Assembly: GCA_963931925.1 (NCBI GenBank)
Contig: OZ007576.1
Span: 9,496,371 to 9,560,370, forward strand
Reading direction: 5' to 3'
DNA: 64,000 bases
DNA from: Onchidella celtica
Taxonomy: Eukaryota > Mollusca > Gastropoda > Systellommatophora > Onchidiidae
Of the stretch, positions 58,277 through 64,000 are shown piece by piece. The notes below the pieces were generated by a model, which was given only the letters and a program-made list of their open reading frames with translations, made no database searches and was not told the DNA's origin. Within the stretch, counting starts at the first letter, position 1; the number at the start of each line of letters is the position of its first letter. A program made the position numbers and the translations under genes.

Positions 58277-58354
58277 TCAGCCAAGGACCCCACCTATCAC
58301 TCCCACCAGTATGATGATCAGTATACAGATGCAGATAATGATCATGATTTTCTT
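58277..58354 (-). CDS. syntaxin-1-like t-SNARE, last exon (transmembrane anchor)
   Basis: 26 codons after a CTTCTCTTTTGCAG acceptor: KKIMIIICICILIIIL, then VGVIGGVLG and TGA. The KKIMIIIC start is the signature junction between SNARE motif and membrane anchor of syntaxin-1-type proteins, which drive synaptic vesicle fusion with SNAP-25 and synaptobrevin. It is the only exon of the gene that I could find; upstream exons with the SNARE helix would lie at higher coordinates and are not seen up to 64000, so the preceding intron is longer than 5.6 kb. It may be one of several alternative last exons, as known for syntaxin genes in some animals. Identification rests on one short but characteristic peptide. 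Confidence 0.75.
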   Translation of the reverse strand, partial: KKIMIIICICILIIILVGVIGGVLG

Positions 58355-58732
58355 CTGCAAAAGAGAAGACAAAAGAAAAAGTCAGTTAGAAAAAAGTGGT
58401 ACACGTATTTATATTATATGCACATTTACAAAATTGTATTTGATGAGATTATAGGCACACAACTACCACTTAGGTAAAGCTCAGCTCCAAGAAATCTAAA
58501 TAATATTAATGCATACCATAAATTAGAAATAGAATATTATTCATGTAACTTAATATAAATACTCTTCTCTCTGCAGAAGCTCTGCTTATGAACATACTGC
58601 TATTTGCAACTCTCTATTTCTTTTATTTTATTCTCTGTCATTCCAAATAATTATTGTTCGATGTTACCTATAAGAAAATTTATATTCGGTTTCTAGTACA
58701 AGCTAAAACAATTAAAAAGCGTCATTTGAAAC

Positions 58733-58962
58733 AGTGTGAGCTGGTTAGTGTCGCACCCAAAATTTGAACTCTGCAGGTCAGATCCAGAGCGCCTGGGTTT
58801 AAATCTCTTATCTCAATGTTCATGAAATATCACTACAGGCCATGGTTTGGTTTTGCAGTTCCAAAATCCACTCAAGCTGCCATTCAGAGACAAATCAATC
58901 AAAATCATTGTCAGACTTTAATAGTGGCTGATGACACAGAAATAAATTGATGATGACGACGA
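58733..58962 (+). repeat. tRNA-derived SINE-like element
   Basis: TGAGCTGGTTAGTG resembles a pol III box A and GGGTTTAAATCTC, about 50 bp on, a decayed box B. A tRNA-unrelated body and a GATGATGACGACGA tail follow. This layout matches animal SINEs with short tandem 3' tails. Confidence 0.5.
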
Positions 58963-61033
58963 ACTATTCACAAGAACATTAAAATGTTGCCACAGCAATG
59001 AAAACTATTAAATATTGGAAATAATAAACAAAAAACAGCTGAATAACAACATGCAAGACAATTAACATCAAGGCAATATCCAACAACACGAAGTTGTATA
59101 GAGACAAACACTGATGATACATACCCACTGTGTTCCAAACCTCACAGTCACAGATTGTCAGCAACACCATGGAAGCTGTCTTAAATTTCCTTTTTATTCT
59201 GAGCAAATGTGTAGGCAAATCAGGAATTCTACATAAATAGATGCATGTACATGTACATGTATCTGATCCCTTGGTCCAATCAACTTTCATGTTGTACATA
59301 TTTTTTCATACTCTGTTTTTGTTCCGATGAGCATTCCTTTCAATTGATCAAGAAAACATGAGTTTACCTACAGACAAGAAAATTGTAGTTCAAATGGACA
59401 CTTTATACTTAATAGTGATACTACTAGTGGAGATTAACATTTTTTGGAATGAATCACCAACTACCAAACTGAGATATTCTGAATTGATTCCTTGATGTTT
59501 GCCTGTCTTCCCAAGATCATTCAGTAGTATATCAATACACATGTCAGTGGTGCTGGGATTGGTAATTATGTGGTATTTTCAGTTTAAAACTACATATTTA
59601 CTAATGTATTTCATGTTGTTGTTTGTGTAGCTGAAAGTTTTACTGCATTTTATACTCCAACAGCTTTTCAAGAAATTCCGAGTGCTCATTGTATGCATGA
59701 AGTTTGATACATGAAACTAAAATGCATCCAGAATCTACATCTTGAATACCTGTTTTGACATCATTGACTCTCATAAACAAGAAATGAAGTCAGTTATTGC
59801 TTTGCATGCCTCTCCATGCCAAAAGAAAAGGTGTACATGTATGTGATCTTGAATCTTAAGAATAAATTCAGCCTGCAGTTCAGCCTGCTCCACCCAGAAT
59901 TGGGTAAGTCACAGCAAAGAGAGAAACTAAGTTTTGGATCAGATACTCAGGTGACATCATATTGTGCTTTCATATGCTTTTCCTAGACCACTGACAAGAA
60001 AATGTGTATATCTGTATCATGGGTGTTTGTGCGTATGAGAGTAATGGGGTGAGACAAGAGAAGCCCCTTGATGTATGTCATGTATACATGATATCTACAC
60101 ATTATATACACATCTTCATATCTGCACATCTATGTGAACAAAAACCCAGAGTAACGAGTGACAGCTGAAGGAACTTGTGTTCCTAACCAATCACTGAGGA
60201 ACTGAGCAACAATCACTGATGCTGTATTTGTGCATAGATTGTTTTGCCAAGTAAATGTTGTTTGCCCACTGGTTTTTGACTAAGAATTCACAATTATTTA
60301 ACTGTGGGAATACAAAGACGATCCACTACAAAAGTGCATGATCCTTGCCATTTTATTTGGTGTCAATGTTGTCAGGTACTGCTTAGCTTTCTCAGCCAAC
60401 TATATCCATAGTATGAGACAGCATGAAAAGTTAGAAGCTTTCCTGGCACTGCACTGAATATTTTTAAGGACAAACCTAATTTGTCAGCCACCTCAAATTT
60501 GTATTATCAAACTTTAATAAAATGCAGTCATCTGAAAATCACTATCAGAATTCACCAATCCAGACAATCAAAATAAAAAAAATGATACACTGACACATCA
60601 AGGCAAAAGGTTTATAATTGTATTTGGAATCATTTTAACAAAACAAAATCAGATTAAATAGATGACAGCAATTTGAGGAAAACATGCAGTGTTTTAAAGT
60701 TTAAAGACCTTAAACTATGAAACATGTAAAATATATGTTATAAATATATATATACTAGTAGTTACCATTTGGTAAGAATGCTTAAGGCGTAGTGAAGAAA
60801 ATGAGCATTTGTTTAGACCTAGCACATATTCACATAAGTATGTATACCAATCAAAAATTTTAAAAAGGAATGTATACACAAGAATAGCTCAAAAAATATA
60901 TTATATGAGCTTTCACATCCCCTAGTCGGCCAGCCCTCTTTATTTTTCTTTCCCTTTGCAAACCTTTTAGCTTTCTGCCGAAAACTGAAATTATCACATT
61001 CCCTCAATAGTGCAAGAGCTTTTACTTGCTACT

Positions 61034-61268
61034 TTAACCCTTTCACTGTGACACGTTTTTCCCTCTATGTATGATGAACAGCATAATCTCACAACAGATT
61101 TTATGACAGACACCGTACATCCACAGCATGCGTGCACATCCATTATTGGATGTACCCGGAAACCGTAGATTTTCTTAAAAGAACAAATCTGCAGATTTAG
61201 ATTTGGTGAACCAAAGAAGAAGAAGAAGGATGTACCCATATACATCCACAGTGCAGTGAAGGGGTTAG
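61034..61268. repeat. piggyBac-like MITE (about 235 bp)
   Basis: Left end TTAACCCTTTCACTGTG; right end CACAGTGCAGTGAAGGGGTT. Inverted ends starting CCC next to TTAA fit piggyBac-type insertion; the right TTAA has become TTAG. Repeats of GGATGTAC and GTACATCC lie inside. No transposase. Confidence 0.6.
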
Positions 61269-63060
61269 TACCACTTGCCTTACCCAACAATATTGTTCAG
61301 TGCACAAAATTTATAGAGGCAGAAAATAAAGAGTTTGCAAACATAAGGAATTTTAAATGTAACACATCATCGGATGAATTTGTGTTCTTATTAAATCTGG
61401 CACACAAAAATCAATTACTAATGTTCATGATTCTGCATAGGTTTTGTCAACCTGATGAGGACAAAAAGATCAAAAATGCAAAATGGCATTTTATAAACCA
61501 TCACCATTTCCCTGGATTTTTATCCACACAGCCAGCCAGGCTGCCCCCCCCCCCCCCTTTCCCCATTAAAATCTTGAGCTTTTGATCAAGTCTGGAAAAC
61601 AATCTGCATCCTCCTGGCACTTAGGTAGCCTTCCCATCTGTATTGGTGTTTTTTCATGAGACATTTCATGATGCAGTTCCCTTTCAACACAACACAGAGT
61701 ACTTCCACAGCAACAAAACAAAAAAATTAACAGAGACAGGGTTAAAATTTGTTCTCATTGTGAAATTGCTGTACATCAAATTAAGAATAAAAGAAAAAAT
61801 AATAAATTTTTTTCTCTCAGTATATGTAACATAGAATCAAACAAAAAGGTATTTTCTATTACAGAAAAGATTTGTAATGATAAGACACACATGCACAAAT
61901 GCATGTACATAAAGACATCTAAGACTGCAAATAAAACAGAGGCCAAAGGTGAAAAAATAAGTTTGAAATAAAAAATTTAAAAAAAACACACATTTGATGT
62001 TCTCCTTCTGAGGGCACAGAGAAAAACATGTGCTACAGAAACACTGGTCATAACAGTGACAGTGCCTCAGGGCAGTGTTAGAATCCCATAATTGATATCA
62101 GATATTTATAACTAGATCTGATTTGCAGTCATCATAACAAAAAACAAACAAAAACTACAAAAGAACCTCAAACTAAAATGTTATTAAAGTGGTCACCCAA
62201 GTATACAAGTGTTCTATCTCTCTTAACTCCACTATTCTGAAATTTGGCTTCAAAGTTTGAGCTCCTCTAATCAAGACATAATGAAAATACAGAGCTAAAT
62301 GTTATCACCTATTTAATGACAACTTATAGACTTGAAATTAAGAGAACATTACTTATATCATTGAAGTCCATTAATGACATGTATTCAGTTTTTGCAATAA
62401 GTGGACATAGAACACTTGTACACTGGTGTCATGAACGTCTAGGGAACCACTACCGCAGGAAATATTTCTACAGGTGGACATTTTTCATAGAACTCAAGTG
62501 CAGTCAAGCAATCTCTTGATTTGGCCATTTATGATTTCATGTTAAGAGACTCACAGCAACTATAGGAACTAGTCAACCCCCAGCAACCAAAAGTAAAGAA
62601 AGCTGTTGTCTACTTATTAAACTGATGTATACATAGCCAACTCATATTCTGATGTAGACAATACAATTTTAAAAATATATGTTTCCATACCATAACCAGA
62701 GACCTTAGATATAGCATAGTATCTAACCTCTCTGCTATAATCATTCAATGAAGTTTACACTTTAAGTGCAACAAACAGTTAATACATATACATCCTACAG
62801 ATTCTCATGTTGTCCTGGAAACATAAACAGTTTACTATTTCTGTCAACATTGGAAAAAAACACCCATCGTCCTCACACGGACCAAAAATATGCTTAAAAG
62901 ACAAAAGTAAAACTTCTCAACATTCTTTTTCCACCTCAAAAGTTTCCACCCAACCACCAACTTGAGTATCAAATAAAATCAGAAATCGAGGAGATAAAGA
63001 AACAAAGGCACCATCCACACTTGCTCAGAAAGTTGGAACTGAGCATAGCTTCTTTTTCCA

Positions 63061-64000
63061 CATATCAACAAGTGGCGATGCCTGTGGTTTAAATACTACA
63101 AGTATATTTATTCAGCAAGTAGAGAAACCAGGGTGGCAATCCAGGCAGAGAAATTCAACAGCATAGAGAATCAACCAATGAAAGAGAAGCTAGGAGACCT
63201 GGCAAGGGGAAGGCTGAAACGTACGAGCTTTATTCACAAGGCAAAGCGAATAAGAAGACAGCTATCACACCTTCTCCAGATTGCCCACCCCCTGACATCT
63301 GTACCTGAACAGATCCCTTGGAGGGAGGAGACAGAGACCCAAGTCCAGATACACACAGACGTTGATGGTGTCTTCAACAAGGGAGAACAAAGTGAAGTAG
63401 AAAGAAGAACTGCTGTACTCGGCCTACTTGATGACAAGTATCCAAGCGAATCATGGGTTCGAGTCTACACAGATGGCTCTGCTGAGAATGCTGTAACAAA
63501 CGGAGGTGCCGGAGTGTATATAGAGTATCCAGACTCGACAAGAACGGCAATTAGCATGCCAACCGGAACATTCTGCAATAATTATGGATCAGAAGCCAAA
63601 GCCCTCATGACAGCTGCCACAGAGCTTCAAGTAGAGGACAGCAACATCGTCTTCCTCACAGATGCAAGATCAGTCCTTGAGGCCCTTCAAGCTGGCAAGC
63701 TTAACGACCTGAAGAAATGTTTTACACAGCTTGGAAATAGAAGCAGGATAGTCCTACAGTGGATACCATCACATTGTGGAGTCCCAGGCAATGAGAAGGC
63801 AGACCAACTGGCCAAGGAGGGCTCCGGCCTGGAGCAGCCACAATGCCTCCTAAACTACCATGAGAAAAAAAACCTCATCAAAAACAACAGACGGCAGCAA
63901 ATAAACCAACAGGATAAATATCATCTCCTGAACAGAGAGGATCAAGTACTATTGTTCAGACTAAGAACTGGTCACAATAGGCTCCACCACCACATGTTCA
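63061..64000 (+). mobile_element. LINE C-terminal region with RNase H domain, running off the right edge
   Basis: The plus-strand frame with codons beginning at 63061 stays open to 64000. It shows a complete ribonuclease H signature: VRVYTDGSAEN (first Asp), NNYGSEAKALMTAATEL (Glu), FLTDARSVLEALQ (second Asp), LQWIPSHCGVPGNEKADQLA (last Asp). A basic LINE linker LKRTSFIHKAKRIRRQL precedes it. The reverse transcriptase itself is absent on the left, so it is 5' truncated at about 63060-63110. It is a different subfamily from the RNase H fragments at 1190-1990. All four catalytic acidic residues are kept, so it is fairly young. Confidence 0.85.

Larger units (their letters stand above)
58355..63060 (-). 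other. presumed syntaxin intron
   Basis: No coding exon recognised on either strand. A/T-rich, with a SINE-like segment (58733-58962) and a piggyBac-like MITE (61034-61268). Confidence 0.45.

Overview
This is nuclear DNA of an animal, most likely a mollusc (a gastropod or a related lophotrochozoan). The genes are split by large GT-AG introns, microsatellites are abundant, and introns and intergenic DNA are full of LINE, Helitron, hAT, pogo-like and foldback elements. I cannot name the species from sequence alone. All exon coordinates were read by eye from splice sites, reading phase and protein similarity.

Layout, left to right. (1) 1-10274, minus strand: the 5' six coding exons (425 residues) of mitochondrial glutamate dehydrogenase. 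Its C-terminal exons lie beyond the left edge. Its introns hold 3' ends of an RNase H-bearing LINE, a Helitron, foldback elements and long CT microsatellites. (2) 10275-11430: a divergent intergenic region with palindromic AGATCT/CTAG microsatellite and a TATA box facing the next gene. (3) 11431-21605, plus strand: a four-exon gene for a 1922-residue secreted protein that I do not recognise. It has a signal peptide, a very long disordered middle with furin-type sites, a decapeptide repeat, a tyrosine-rich patch and an acidic block, then a single C-terminal thrombospondin type 1 repeat. This is the most interesting gene here. (4) 21606-27173: intergenic, with a foldback element, a three-unit head-to-tail array of Helitron-like elements and a LINE tail. 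(5) 27174-44202, plus strand: BUD23, the 18S rRNA guanine-N7 methyltransferase, 11 exons and 277 residues, complete. Its introns contain a LINE, an intact hAT transposon with a 677-residue ORF, a LINE fragment, an 850-bp foldback element and a decayed hAT copy. (6) 44277-64000: one recognisable exon, the last (transmembrane) exon of a syntaxin-1-like gene on the minus strand (58277-58354). No other gene is visible in the 14 kb between it and BUD23, which fits a long syntaxin 3' UTR plus spacer with MITEs and tandem repeats. The right edge cuts through a LINE RNase H domain.

The host genes are not functionally linked: mitochondrial glutamate metabolism, an extracellular protein, ribosome maturation and synaptic fusion. 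What unites the window is heavy, partly recent transposon load in introns, with reading frames kept across every splice junction I could check.
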